Positions 10,233 through 18,247 are shown, numbered from the stretch's first letter. The stretch: DNA of 64,000 nt from Pseudobacter ginsenosidimutans (GCF_007970185.1 NZ_CP042431.1:7547342-7611341), one strand, 5' to 3'. Program-made: numbers and translations. The notes: generated from the letters alone by a model not told the origin.

Positions 10233-12560
10233 ATGAAAGTCATTTACAGTATAGCGAAAAATGAGTTTCGATACTTGTTTTATTCACCCATTGCCTGGTT
10301 TGTATTGCTGGTATTTATGGTGCAATGCGGTTACTTCTACTCTGATTCAATGTATCCTTTGGCCAATGCCCAGGACGTATATGTGAAAAATTCTCCTGAC
10401 TTCAAGGGCTTCAAGGAACCTTTAACATTGATCACTTTTATCGATGGAAGGTTTTTTCCCAATATCATGCAAAATCTTTTCCTCTTCCTGCCCATTCTCA
10501 CAATGGGTTTGATCAGCAGGGAAAGCAATAGCGGCACCAGCGCACTGCTGTTCTCCTCTCCTGTCAGCATCAGGAGGATCGTGCTGGGAAAATACCTGGG
10601 CATCATGCTTTACAACCTGCTGCTGGTATTGGTGGCAGCCATCTTTGTAGTGGCCGGAATGCTTGTTATCCGTGATGTGGATTATGGTTTACTCCTGTCT
10701 GCCCTGCTGAGTTTCTATTTGCTGGTATGCGCCTATTCTGCCATTGGCCTGTTCATGAGCAGCCTCAGTTCTTACCAGGTTGTATCAGCTATGGCCACCT
10801 TTTCAGCGATCTTTATCCTCAGTCAGATCGGAGGTCTGTGGCAGCGATATGATCTTGTAAGAGATCTCACCTGGTTCCTTTCACTTCAGGATCGTACAAT
10901 TAAAATGCTGCATGGACTGATCGTTACCAGGGATATCATTTATTTCATTCTGGTTACTTTGATGTTCATTGCCTTCACCTATCTCAGATTAATGGGGAAG
11001 ATGGAATTCAGACCCTGGTATATCAGGGCAGGAAAATACTTAGCTGTATCAGGCATGATATTACTTATCGGCTACTTCAGCGCCCGCCCGATGCTTACCG
11101 GATACCTCGATGCAACTGCAACACAAAGGAACACACTGCATCCAAACACGCAGGCTGTATTGAAAGAGTTTGGCGACAGTACACTGGAAGTTACACTGTA
11201 TGTAGATTTGCTGGATAAGTATGCTGCCAGAGGCCTTCCCGAAAGCCGGAATTCAGATTATCTCGCAAAACTCTGGGACCGCTATCTCAGGTTCAAACCA
11301 GATATTAAATTCAACTATGTATATTATTACGGCTATGATCCGGTCATTGACGACAGCTTATTGCTGAAGCGGTTCCGTGGTATGGGTGTGGAGGATATTG
11401 TAAAGGAATATTGCAGCTTGCTTGAATTCAGTCCTTCTTATTTCAAACCGGCAACACAATTGAAGGTCGGTGCAGATCTTCGTTCACAGGATTATGCAAC
11501 ATTGATACAACTGAAATACAAGGGACGCACTGCCTATGTGCGCACCTATGATGATCCCAAATTCTGGCCGAATGAAAGCAATATGATTCCCGGCCTCAAA
11601 CGCATACTTGGTCATCCGATCCCTTCGATCGGATTCAGTTCCGGGTCCCTGGAAAGAGGCGTCTACAAAAAAGGTGAAAGAGATTATTCAGTCCACACTG
11701 CTGCGAAAAGAACCCGTATGGCCCTTGTCAATAACGGATTCGATGTTGATACGATCAATCTTACTACCTCGGATATCCCCGATCAGTTGTCGGCGCTCGT
11801 GATCGCTGATCCTAAAAGAGAACTGAGTGCAGAAGTGCAAAACAAGATCAGTCAGTACGTGAACAAAGGTGGTAATCTGATGATCAACGGAGAACCGGGA
11901 AAACAATCTGTGCTCAATCCCGTTTTGTCGCAGTTCGGAATGCAACTGGCAATCGGACAGCTTGTATATCCCACTTATGATGAAACGCCTGATAAAGTGA
12001 TTTCCTATCTCACTGCGAACAGCAAAGAGCTATGGGCTAAATTTATCGACACAGGCAAAACAAAATTCAATGATACCCTCGCTCTCCTTATGCCGGGAGC
12101 AACCCAGGTAATTAACTCGGGTGTTGCCGGCTGGCGATCAGATACACTGGCTACCACGATGCCCGGAAGAACCTGGCTGAAAATGGGACAGGTAGTGATC
12201 GATTCCACGCTCCCTCCCTTCAATGCGCTGGATGGAGATATCAGGTTATCATCCTTTCCTACTGTGCAACGTCTGAGAAGGCCGGGCAACGGTAAGGAAC
12301 AACGGGTGATCATTACAGGAGATGCTGACTATGCCAGCAATTTGAGGCTGAATAAGAACTTTTCCTATCTAACGCCAACCTATAGCTGGATCACCAACAA
12401 TCTGTTCCCCGTGTATACTCCAAAAAAGGCTGACAAAGATGTTATGCTCAATATTGGTGAACGCGTAGGCTATTATCAGAAAATTATTTTCGTCTGGGTA
12501 TTACCAGCTTTATTCTTAATCTCAGGAACGATCCTTTTGATCCGTCGAAAAAGAAAATAA
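10233..12560 (+). CDS. GldF-GldG fusion: ABC-2 permease joined to a GldG-type extracytoplasmic domain (second copy)
   Basis: A 775-residue paralogue of the preceding protein with the same layout: N-terminal SIAKNEFRYLFYSPIAWF, an ABC-2 permease with SRESNSGTSALLFSSPV, then a GldG-like extracytoplasmic domain (LEVTLYVDLLD, KKGERDYSVHTAAKR, GGNLMINGEPGK), a final transmembrane helix and the tail RRKRK. Two different fusion subunits behind one ATPase suggest a heterodimeric membrane part. Five bases separate its stop from the ATG of the MutS-like gene A, which implies translational coupling. The same coupling is seen in the other copy of this module at the right end of the window (two bases between the genes). 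Confidence 0.8.
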   Translation: MKVIYSIAKNEFRYLFYSPIAWFVLLVFMVQCGYFYSDSMYPLANAQDVYVKNSPDFKGFKEPLTLITFIDGRFFPNIMQNLFLFLPILTMGLISRESNSGTSALLFSSPVSIRRIVLGKYLGIMLYNLLLVLVAAIFVVAGMLVIRDVDYGLLLSALLSFYLLVCAYSAIGLFMSSLSSYQVVSAMATFSAIFILSQIGGLWQRYDLVRDLTWFLSLQDRTIKMLHGLIVTRDIIYFILVTLMFIAFTYLRLMGKMEFRPWYIRAGKYLAVSGMILLIGYFSARPMLTGYLDATATQRNTLHPNTQAVLKEFGDSTLEVTLYVDLLDKYAARGLPESRNSDYLAKLWDRYLRFKPDIKFNYVYYYGYDPVIDDSLLLKRFRGMGVEDIVKEYCSLLEFSPSYFKPATQLKVGADLRSQDYATLIQLKYKGRTAYVRTYDDPKFWPNESNMIPGLKRILGHPIPSIGFSSGSLERGVYKKGERDYSVHTAAKRTRMALVNNGFDVDTINLTTSDIPDQLSALVIADPKRELSAEVQNKISQYVNKGGNLMINGEPGKQSVLNPVLSQFGMQLAIGQLVYPTYDETPDKVISYLTANSKELWAKFIDTGKTKFNDTLALLMPGATQVINSGVAGWRSDTLATTMPGRTWLKMGQVVIDSTLPPFNALDGDIRLSSFPTVQRLRRPGNGKEQRVIITGDADYASNLRLNKNFSYLTPTYSWITNNLFPVYTPKKADKDVMLNIGERVGYYQKIIFVWVLPALFLISGTILLIRRKRK

Positions 12561-12565
12561 TAAAG

Positions 12566-13870
12566 ATGTACTTACAAACCGATGAACAAACGATAGAAGA
12601 TCTGCGGATCTTCGGCAAGCGAGACAGCCAGGGATTGTTCGACCTCTACAATCATTCGCATACCCGCGGCGCAGAAGCAGTATTGAAAGAGATGTTCACC
12701 AGGCCATTGAGTGATCAGCAGGAGATCAATCGCAGAAGCGATATCATCAATAGTTTCTCGGGCATGAATATGCGCTTTCCTTTTGAAGGGGCCTTATTCG
12801 ATATGGCAGAGAAATATCTGCTGGCGGCCGATGAACAGAAAAAGCAGGGCACACAACAGGCCGTGTTGAGTGAAAAAGAGATCAGCAACGGAGTAACGGC
12901 ATTGATCACACTGGTACAGCAGATCAAAACTTTCATAGAATCGAAGGAAGTTATAGCCATGGCATCCTATACAAGGGAAAGGGAGGCGATTGCCTCCCTC
13001 CTCCTCGACCCTGCCTTTGAACCGGTAATGCGCGAACAGCAAAAGTCAAAACTGTCTTATGCGGCTATCACTGCCTATGATCTGCTCTTCCGCCATCGTG
13101 AACGAGACAAGATAGAAAGGCTGCTCGCGCAGATCTATCAGCTGGATGTATATCTCTCAGTAGCCAAAGTAGCGCGTGACAGGAAATTCGTATTTCCCAA
13201 AGCGTTAGAGAAAGGCAAAAGCATTCTCCGGCTCAAAGGTGTTTATCATCCCGAACTGGCAAAGCCGGTGAGCAATAACTTTTCAATGGATGCTTCACAT
13301 AACGTGGTGTTTCTCACAGGAGCCAATATGGCGGGAAAATCAACCTTTCTGCGATCCGTAAGCACAGCCGTGTATGTAGCCCATATTGGCTTTCCCGTGG
13401 CAGCGGAAGAAATGGAATTCTCTGTGCTCGATGGCATTTACACCACCATCAATCTGCCGGATAACCTGGGCATTGGCGCCAGCCATTTCTATGCAGAAGT
13501 GTTGCGTGTGAAGAAAGTGGCATCGGAACTGCAGGCCAACAAATCACTCTTCATTATCTTCGATGAAATGTTCCGCGGCACCAATGTGAAAGATGCGCAT
13601 GAAGCTACCGTAGAGATCACCATCGCCTTTGCTGCAAAGAGGAATAGCATGTTCATCATCTCTTCTCATATTGTAGAGGCAGGTGAACGATTGCAGCAAT
13701 CTCCCAGTATTGGGTTCCAGTTCCTGCCTACGCGCATGAACGGCAATGTACCCGAATATACCTATACGTTAGAGCCTGGAATTACGGCAGATCGCCATGG
13801 TATGATCATCATACGCAATGAAGGCATCCTGGATACGCTGAAGCATGGCCGTAAACGCGCTGTACAATAA
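12566..13870 (+). CDS. Short MutS-family ATPase, type A (first copy)
   Basis: A 434-residue MutS homologue, about half the length of mismatch-repair MutS. The N-terminus (TDEQTIEDLRIF, HTRGAEAVLKEMFTRPLS) resembles the start of MutS core domain III, and the helical region runs to about residue 220. The MutS domain V ATPase is complete: P-loop GANMAGKST at 252-260, SHFYAEVLRVKK, Walker B LFIIFDEM at 328-335 with RGTNVKDAHE, and SSHIVEAGE. The mismatch-recognition domain I and connector II are absent, as is the MutS2 Smr domain. It is therefore unlikely to read mismatches; a dimeric, clamp-like ATPase, perhaps paired with protein B, is plausible. It is collinear with the GldFG fusions. The paralogue at 61262-62593 matches 36 of the first 60 residues by eye. 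Confidence 0.8.
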   Translation: MYLQTDEQTIEDLRIFGKRDSQGLFDLYNHSHTRGAEAVLKEMFTRPLSDQQEINRRSDIINSFSGMNMRFPFEGALFDMAEKYLLAADEQKKQGTQQAVLSEKEISNGVTALITLVQQIKTFIESKEVIAMASYTREREAIASLLLDPAFEPVMREQQKSKLSYAAITAYDLLFRHRERDKIERLLAQIYQLDVYLSVAKVARDRKFVFPKALEKGKSILRLKGVYHPELAKPVSNNFSMDASHNVVFLTGANMAGKSTFLRSVSTAVYVAHIGFPVAAEEMEFSVLDGIYTTINLPDNLGIGASHFYAEVLRVKKVASELQANKSLFIIFDEMFRGTNVKDAHEATVEITIAFAAKRNSMFIISSHIVEAGERLQQSPSIGFQFLPTRMNGNVPEYTYTLEPGITADRHGMIIIRNEGILDTLKHGRKRAVQ

Positions 13871-13885
13871 AACATCGGAGTGCCG

Positions 13886-13992
13886 CCAGTCGCTCGCCTC
13901 CCGGCGAGTGACGACTATTTCGTCGTCTCCGGCGACACCCTGTTCGCTGGAGGCCAACAAACAAAAGTCACTCGCCGGAGGCGAGCGACTGG
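13886..13992. repeat. Cloverleaf-like palindromic element between the two MutS-like genes
   Basis: A 107-base structured element. The outer arms 13886-13912 and 13967-13992 are inverted repeats that match throughout except for a one-base bulge. Inside lie two more hairpins: GACGAC/GTCGTC (13910-13915 with 13922-13927) and CTCCGGCGA/TCGCTGGAG (about 13927-13952, one G.T pair). Each outer arm can also fold on itself (CTCGCC...GGCGAG). It is far more GC-rich than its flanks. In the paralogous locus at 61262-61265 the same two genes overlap by four bases, so this element looks inserted. Downstream of it an AT-rich stretch (14002-14018) may carry a separate promoter for the next gene. It resembles dispersed REP-type palindromes, but no second copy was noticed in this window. 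Confidence 0.75.
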
Positions 13993-14018
13993 GCACACGC
14001 TGATTAAATTTTACAATA

Positions 14019-15347
14019 ATGCAATTCAATACAGATAAACAAACGGTGGATGAGCTGAACCTGCTGGGAAAATTCAGGCAGGGATCGGTATACCATCTGT
14101 TCAATGAAGTCAAAACACGGGGAGGAGAACAATTGCTGGACCAGATGTTCCGCAATCCTTTGCTGGATGCAAACAGCATCAACCAGCGCAGCAGCATATT
14201 CCATTTCTTCCAGCAATCGAACCTGGGCTTTTCCTTCGATGTGCAACAACTCAATATCATGCGCGAATACCTGGATGGAGGCACCGGAAAGAATGCATTA
14301 GCCACCGCCAGCAGCATGATCATCCAGAAACTGCTCAGCAAGCTCACCCGCGATGAACGGTACAAGAGATCAGTACAGGGATTGCAGGCTACTATCGTTA
14401 CACTGAATCGCTGCCACGGCGTACTGGAACTGCTGCTGCAATTGAAAAGTCCGTTTGCTGACCGCGTCAACCAGTTGCTTCAGATACTTTCCGATAAACA
14501 ACTGGAAAAACTGCGCAATACGGATATCTATGCAGAGCTCTCCGTTACTACCCTTTCGCAATACGATCACCTGCTGAAGAGCCGGTTCCCTGCTGAAATG
14601 GAAAGCCTCCTGCAATTCATTTACGAACTGGACCTGTACATTGCCGTTAGTAATGTTGCGCGAAAGAAAGGATTCACCTATGCAAAGGCCCTGTCAGCTG
14701 AAAAAAATGTTTTCCAGGCATCCGGTCTGGCGCATCCCTGCATCGATAAAGCGATTGGAAATAATATCTTCATGAGTGAAGACCAGAATGTGATCTTCCT
14801 CACCGGAGCGAACATGGCGGGGAAATCCACCTTGATGAAATCCATCGGCATAGGTATCTACCTCGCTCACATGGGATTCCCGGTAGCTGCAAAGAACTTT
14901 GAGTTTTCTGTGCGTGAAGGCATATATTCATCTATCAACGTAGCGGACAATATCGGTCTTGGTTACAGCCATTTCTATGCAGAAGTAGTGCGCGTGAAGC
15001 AGGCTGCTGATGCAGCCGCCAGTGGCAAAAGATTATTATTGATGTTCGATGAATTGTTCAAAGGAACGAATGTGAAAGACGCTTACGATGGCACGCTGGC
15101 AGTAACGGAAGCTTTTGCCGAATACCAGGATTGCCTCTTCATCGTATCCACGCATATCATTGAAGTGGGTGAAGCATTGAAAGAAACGGACAATATACAA
15201 TTCAGGTTCATGCCTACCATCATGGATGGAGCCAGACCCCGGTATACTTATGTCCTTGAAGAAGGAATCACCGAAGACAGGCAAGGGATGATGATCATCA
15301 GGAATGAAGGCATTCTGGAATCATTGAACGCAGGAGGGGGCTCTTAA
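14019..15347 (+). CDS. Short MutS-family ATPase, type B (first copy)
   Basis: A 442-residue MutS homologue related to but distinct from type A. The N-terminus TDKQTVDELNLLGKF and KTRGGEQLLDQMFRNPL marks the core-domain start. The helical region follows, and then the ATPase domain with P-loop GANMAGKST at 263-271, GYSHFYAEVVRVKQA, Walker B LLLMFDELFKGTN and STHIIEVGEA. It ends with the family tail EDRQGMMIIRNEGI. Domain I, connector II and Smr are missing. It matches 43 of the first 60 residues of the copy at 59952-61265, closer than the two type A copies are to each other, so B is under tighter constraint. A and B may form a heterodimer, as other MutS proteins dimerise through this domain. 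Its 3' end overlaps the convergent MBL gene by four bases. Confidence 0.8.
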   Translation: MQFNTDKQTVDELNLLGKFRQGSVYHLFNEVKTRGGEQLLDQMFRNPLLDANSINQRSSIFHFFQQSNLGFSFDVQQLNIMREYLDGGTGKNALATASSMIIQKLLSKLTRDERYKRSVQGLQATIVTLNRCHGVLELLLQLKSPFADRVNQLLQILSDKQLEKLRNTDIYAELSVTTLSQYDHLLKSRFPAEMESLLQFIYELDLYIAVSNVARKKGFTYAKALSAEKNVFQASGLAHPCIDKAIGNNIFMSEDQNVIFLTGANMAGKSTLMKSIGIGIYLAHMGFPVAAKNFEFSVREGIYSSINVADNIGLGYSHFYAEVVRVKQAADAAASGKRLLLMFDELFKGTNVKDAYDGTLAVTEAFAEYQDCLFIVSTHIIEVGEALKETDNIQFRFMPTIMDGARPRYTYVLEEGITEDRQGMMIIRNEGILESLNAGGGS

Positions 15348-16474
15348 TTGATCCCCTTCCACCATTGCTGAAAGGATTGCGTGCTGTCGGTAAGGATCAC
15401 GGGCTGCCCTATCATGGGCGTCTGCAATTTGTACGATTTACCTTCTGAAAGCGCTGTGATCCTTTCCAGTGGCTCGGTCCAGGGATGCTTGCCAAGTGTG
15501 AACTTGGAATGGTGTACAGGGATCACATTCCTTGCCTGCAGATCAATGGCGGCCTGGCTCACTTCTTCAGGAAGATTGTGCACAGACTGCCAGGCTTTAT
15601 CGTACTGACCATCTTCGATGATGGCCCAATCGATTGGACCGTATTTCTTTCCGATCTCGGCAAAGCGGGTATCATAGCCTCCGTCTCCACTGATATAGAT
15701 CTTCATTTCGGGAGTCTGGATCAGGTAAGACATCCAGAGTGTTCTGCCCCTGGCGAAACCTCTGCCTGAATCGTGGTGCGTAGGCTCCGTATGGATCACG
15801 AAGTTTGTATCGATTTCCACTTTTTGATACCAGTCTTTTTCGATGATGTGGCTGGAATCATAACCCCAGTATTCGAAATGCGCACCCACTCCCAGTCCGC
15901 AGATCACCTGCTTCACTTTATCTTTCAGTTGTACAATGGATTCATAGTCCAGGTGATCATAGTGGTCATGGGAGATAATGAGATAATCGATCTCCGGCAT
16001 ATCGGCCGCCGAATAAATATTACTTCCTTTGAATGCTTTCACTCCCCAGGGCAACGGCGACGCTTTTCCACTGAAGACCGGATCCACCAGGATCCGTTTT
16101 CCATTTACCTGCAAATAGATAGTTGAATGCCCCATCCAAACGGCCAGGTTACTATCCAACGGCAATTGCCTCAGGTCTGTTTTCACAGAAGGCAGGGAAT
16201 CCACCGGTTGGCGGGATGGATATGTTTTGAACAGGATCTTGTAAATCTCTCCCATCATCGAATAGCCTTCACTGATAGTAGGCTTCTCTACGAGATTGCG
16301 GAAACGTCCGTCCTTGTAATGTGGTGATTTTTCTATCAATGCCAGTCTTGCACCTTCGGGATGTTTTCCGAATTGAGGTTGCTGGATATATACAACTGTG
16401 ATCAATGCCAATACGAGTATCAGCGTTAAAAAGATGAGCATGGTCCGTTTTATGATTTTTAAGAATCGTTTCAT
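15344..16474 (-). CDS. Membrane-anchored MBL-fold metallo-hydrolase
   Basis: A 376-residue metallo-beta-lactamase-fold hydrolase of the UlaG/NAPE-PLD-like type. An N-terminal hydrophobic anchor (about residues 11-30) is followed by GHSTIYLQVNGKRILVDPV and the metal-binding motif SHDHYDHLD. Further metal-ligand candidates are EPTHHDSGRG, SGDGGYDTRF and IPVHHSKFTLG. The overall pattern, with the strand-turn VWMGHST and the LDY spacing, is that of proteins annotated as N-acyl-phosphatidylethanolamine phospholipase D-like or L-ascorbate-6-P lactonase-like. The substrate is unknown. The active site probably faces the periplasm. It is convergent with the type B MutS gene with a four-base overlap and no terminator between them. 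Confidence 0.8.
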   Translation of the reverse strand: MKRFLKIIKRTMLIFLTLILVLALITVVYIQQPQFGKHPEGARLALIEKSPHYKDGRFRNLVEKPTISEGYSMMGEIYKILFKTYPSRQPVDSLPSVKTDLRQLPLDSNLAVWMGHSTIYLQVNGKRILVDPVFSGKASPLPWGVKAFKGSNIYSAADMPEIDYLIISHDHYDHLDYESIVQLKDKVKQVICGLGVGAHFEYWGYDSSHIIEKDWYQKVEIDTNFVIHTEPTHHDSGRGFARGRTLWMSYLIQTPEMKIYISGDGGYDTRFAEIGKKYGPIDWAIIEDGQYDKAWQSVHNLPEEVSQAAIDLQARNVIPVHHSKFTLGKHPWTEPLERITALSEGKSYKLQTPMIGQPVILTDSTQSFQQWWKGIN

Positions 16475-16549
16475 CTGAAGAGGTAGACGGGCCAGCGGGA
16501 GGAATATTTTAAAGAATGACGGAAATAATCAAGAAAATGCCCGGAGCGG

Positions 16550-17242
16550 TCATTCATCATTTTCGGCAGCCAGATCATCGGCATTGACTTTCATCATGCC
16601 GGCCCAGCCATTCCAGTATTCTTTTCCTGTTTTACCGGCTCCCTCCGGATCGATCCTGAAAAATTCAGGGATGATCTCATAATCATTACGATCCTTATTC
16701 AATTCAGTCGTAAAATGGATCTGGCATTCCAGCAATTTGGTGAAGGAAGAAAAGATCACGGGACTGAGACCTTTCAGATCCCCGAAATATTCATGATCAT
16801 AAACACGGACTGGGAATTCGTTGTGCGCAACAGGTTTTCGTCCATCAAAGACAAATGGCCCAGTATCATTCCCTTCACTGCCGAAGGGGTAGAGTTTCTG
16901 AGGGATCAACTTTTCAGGTATTACCCATTCCCAAATTTCACGCAGATGTTTCAATGGCTGATCAGGATGGGAAATGGGAAGTCTGAGTATCTGCGTTTCC
17001 GCATTCATGAAGAAATGAGACCGGTGCCAGTTGATAAAACTCTCCGGTAATAATACATTGAATTCTTTTTCCAGGTCATAATACAGATCAACTGACAAAT
17101 TTCCGGGAATCGCTTTCCATTCATTCCACCCCCGCTCGTTTTTTCCTCCTTTCATTGCAGCCGGACATTCTTCCACATTCAGCATTCTATTGATGTCTAT
17201 CAACATGAAAGCTTCGAAGAATTGTTTGTTGATATCAGTCAT
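16550..17242 (-). CDS. SUKH-like (SMI1/KNR4) protein
   Basis: A 230-residue soluble protein without signal peptide. The segment LEKEFNVLLPESFINWHR, then the core with GSEGNDTGPFVFD and FSSFTKLLEC near the C-terminus follow the SMI1/KNR4 pattern. Bacterial members are often immunity proteins against contact-dependent or polymorphic toxins, but some have other roles. No toxin gene is next to it: the upstream neighbour is divergent and the downstream one is the MBL hydrolase. Function therefore remains open. The assignment rests on motif pattern only. Confidence 0.55.
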   Translation of the reverse strand: MTDINKQFFEAFMLIDINRMLNVEECPAAMKGGKNERGWNEWKAIPGNLSVDLYYDLEKEFNVLLPESFINWHRSHFFMNAETQILRLPISHPDQPLKHLREIWEWVIPEKLIPQKLYPFGSEGNDTGPFVFDGRKPVAHNEFPVRVYDHEYFGDLKGLSPVIFSSFTKLLECQIHFTTELNKDRNDYEIIPEFFRIDPEGAGKTGKEYWNGWAGMMKVNADDLAAENDE

Positions 17243-17408
17243 TGTTTCGGTTTAGGGATAGTAATAAAGTTGGAGTTGCGCTGTTGGTGACCACAGCATG
17301 CCTAACCGAAAATAAGGATCTATGGCAAGAAAAACAGACAGTTCCAACATAATTGCCTGTTAATGTAAGGAACCCTGTTTTGATAGCCCGGGAACAAGCT
17401 TCCTTTTG

Positions 17409-17416
17409 TATCTTTA
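17409..17416 (+). promoter_or_regulatory. Probable -7 promoter element (TATCTTTA)
   Basis: Matches the Bacteroidota -7 consensus TAnnTTTG with a final A. It lies eight bases before the ATG at 17424, so the transcript would have almost no leader. It argues against the in-frame TTG at 17406 as the start, since that codon would overlap the promoter. Confidence 0.4.
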
Positions 17417-17423
17417 CCGCGAT

Positions 17424-18200
17424 ATGAGCTTCGAGAACATTCAATTGCCTTCCTCCGTTCTGTCCGGCCTCTACAAACAGGTAGTGGTCACAGATGATTA
17501 TGACCAGGTGCCCGGCAAGCGTGAAAAGAGAATGGAAGAGATGAGCCCGGCAGCGAAAACGCCACAGGCAATGGATTCCCCTCAGGCCGCAAATCAGGGA
17601 CTGAACGCGGGTTCGGGTCCCGCCAGCTCCACCACAACCGAAGCATCAAATCAGGCGGTCGCAGGTTCGAATCCTGTCTTCCCGACAGCTGCAGCAGAGC
17701 CACCACCTGTACAGCAGAAAGCAGGCCCCGCCTTAACTGCTCCTGTTTCCGGCTGGTCCACCAGTCCCTCATTGCCTACTACCCCGCCCGAAGATGCAAC
17801 TGCTTACCGTTTTCTCGGCAAGAATGCGAAGCATGTGGCCATCATCGTTTATTCCCCGGCAGACGCTTATCTCCCGGACGATCAGTTGCAGCTCCTCACC
17901 AAAATGCTGGATGCCTGCAAGCTCAATCTCGGAGATGTGGCCATCATCAACCAGGCTTCGCACCCTGTGCATTTCACACAACTGGCCCAACAACTGAAGG
18001 CGGAGAAGACCCTTCTCTTCGGTATCCAGCCAGAACAGATCGGGTTGCCACTGAGTTTCCCTGCCTACAAAGAGCAGGAATATGCAGGCTGCACCTACCT
18101 TCTGGCCAATCCCCTCGGCGATATGAACCAACCCAGTGAGGAAGGCAAGATGCTCAAGGGAAAATTATGGGGATGTTTGAAAAAAATGTTCAATATTTAA
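17424..18200 (+). CDS. Uncharacterised protein with tRNA-end-derived linker; C-terminal part faintly like DNA polymerase III psi
   Basis: A 258-residue protein of unknown function. Residues 1-30 (MSFENIQLPSSVLSGLYKQ) form a short N-terminal motif. Residues 30-125 are a low-complexity Ala/Pro/Ser/Thr/Gln linker. A folded domain covers about 130-258, with FLGKNAKHVAIIVY, an alternating strand-helix pattern and the end KGKLWGCLKKMF. The linker contains two imperfect repeats (NQGLNAGSGP and NQAVAGSNP) whose DNA matches the 3' ends of tmRNA and a tRNA; see the two separate entries. The C-terminal domain faintly resembles HolD, which also ends in a conserved Leu-Trp helix, but this is weak. The ATG at 17424 was chosen because the TTG upstream lies within a promoter-like element. 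rdgB follows 47 bases downstream with its own promoter-like sequence. Confidence 0.65.
   Translation: MSFENIQLPSSVLSGLYKQVVVTDDYDQVPGKREKRMEEMSPAAKTPQAMDSPQAANQGLNAGSGPASSTTTEASNQAVAGSNPVFPTAAAEPPPVQQKAGPALTAPVSGWSTSPSLPTTPPEDATAYRFLGKNAKHVAIIVYSPADAYLPDDQLQLLTKMLDACKLNLGDVAIINQASHPVHFTQLAQQLKAEKTLLFGIQPEQIGLPLSFPAYKEQEYAGCTYLLANPLGDMNQPSEEGKMLKGKLWGCLKKMFNI
17603..17634 (+). other. tmRNA 3'-end-like sequence inside a coding region
   Basis: Reads as a T-arm (stem GCGGG 17607-17611, seven-base loop TTCGGGT, stem CCCGC 17619-17623), then a seven-base acceptor strand CAGCTCC and ACCA. The acceptor strand is the one known from the 3' end of tmRNA, where it pairs with GGGGCTG. No 5' half, D-arm or tag-coding region is present in this window. 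The fragment is fully in frame with the surrounding protein, encoding NAGSGPASST. Confidence 0.6.
17656..17687 (+). other. tRNA 3'-half-like sequence inside a coding region, tRNA-Pro type
   Basis: Reads as the end of a variable loop, a T-arm (GCAGG, loop TTCGAAT, CCTGT with one G.T pair), a seven-base acceptor strand CTTCCCG, and ACA. The acceptor would pair with CGGGAAG, and the pattern GGTCGCAGGTTCGAATCC is that of bacterial tRNA-Pro. The 5' half is missing. It begins 53 bases after the tmRNA-like fragment and is also in frame, encoding QAVAGSNPVFPT. Confidence 0.6.
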
Positions 18201-18247
18201 GGCAGCAAAAGGCGAGGCTTTGCCGGTAGCACGAAATAATTTTACCT

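Noticed and set aside
13886-13992. Riboswitch or simple rho-independent terminator
   Set aside because: No T run follows and the multi-hairpin form matches no riboswitch class I know; absence in the paralogous locus points to insertion.
12566-15347. Classical mismatch-repair MutS or MutS2
   Set aside because: Both proteins lack domain I with the Phe-x-Glu reading motif and the Smr domain of MutS2, and are about half length.
17603-17687. Real tmRNA or tRNA gene
   Set aside because: Only 3' halves are present; no matching 5' acceptor strand, D-arm or anticodon arm is found upstream, and both lie inside a well-formed coding frame.
17488-17772. Minus-strand frame with RQDSNLRPPD-type peptide
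   Set aside because: Such peptides are the antisense translation of tRNA 3' ends; the plus-strand gene explains the stretch.
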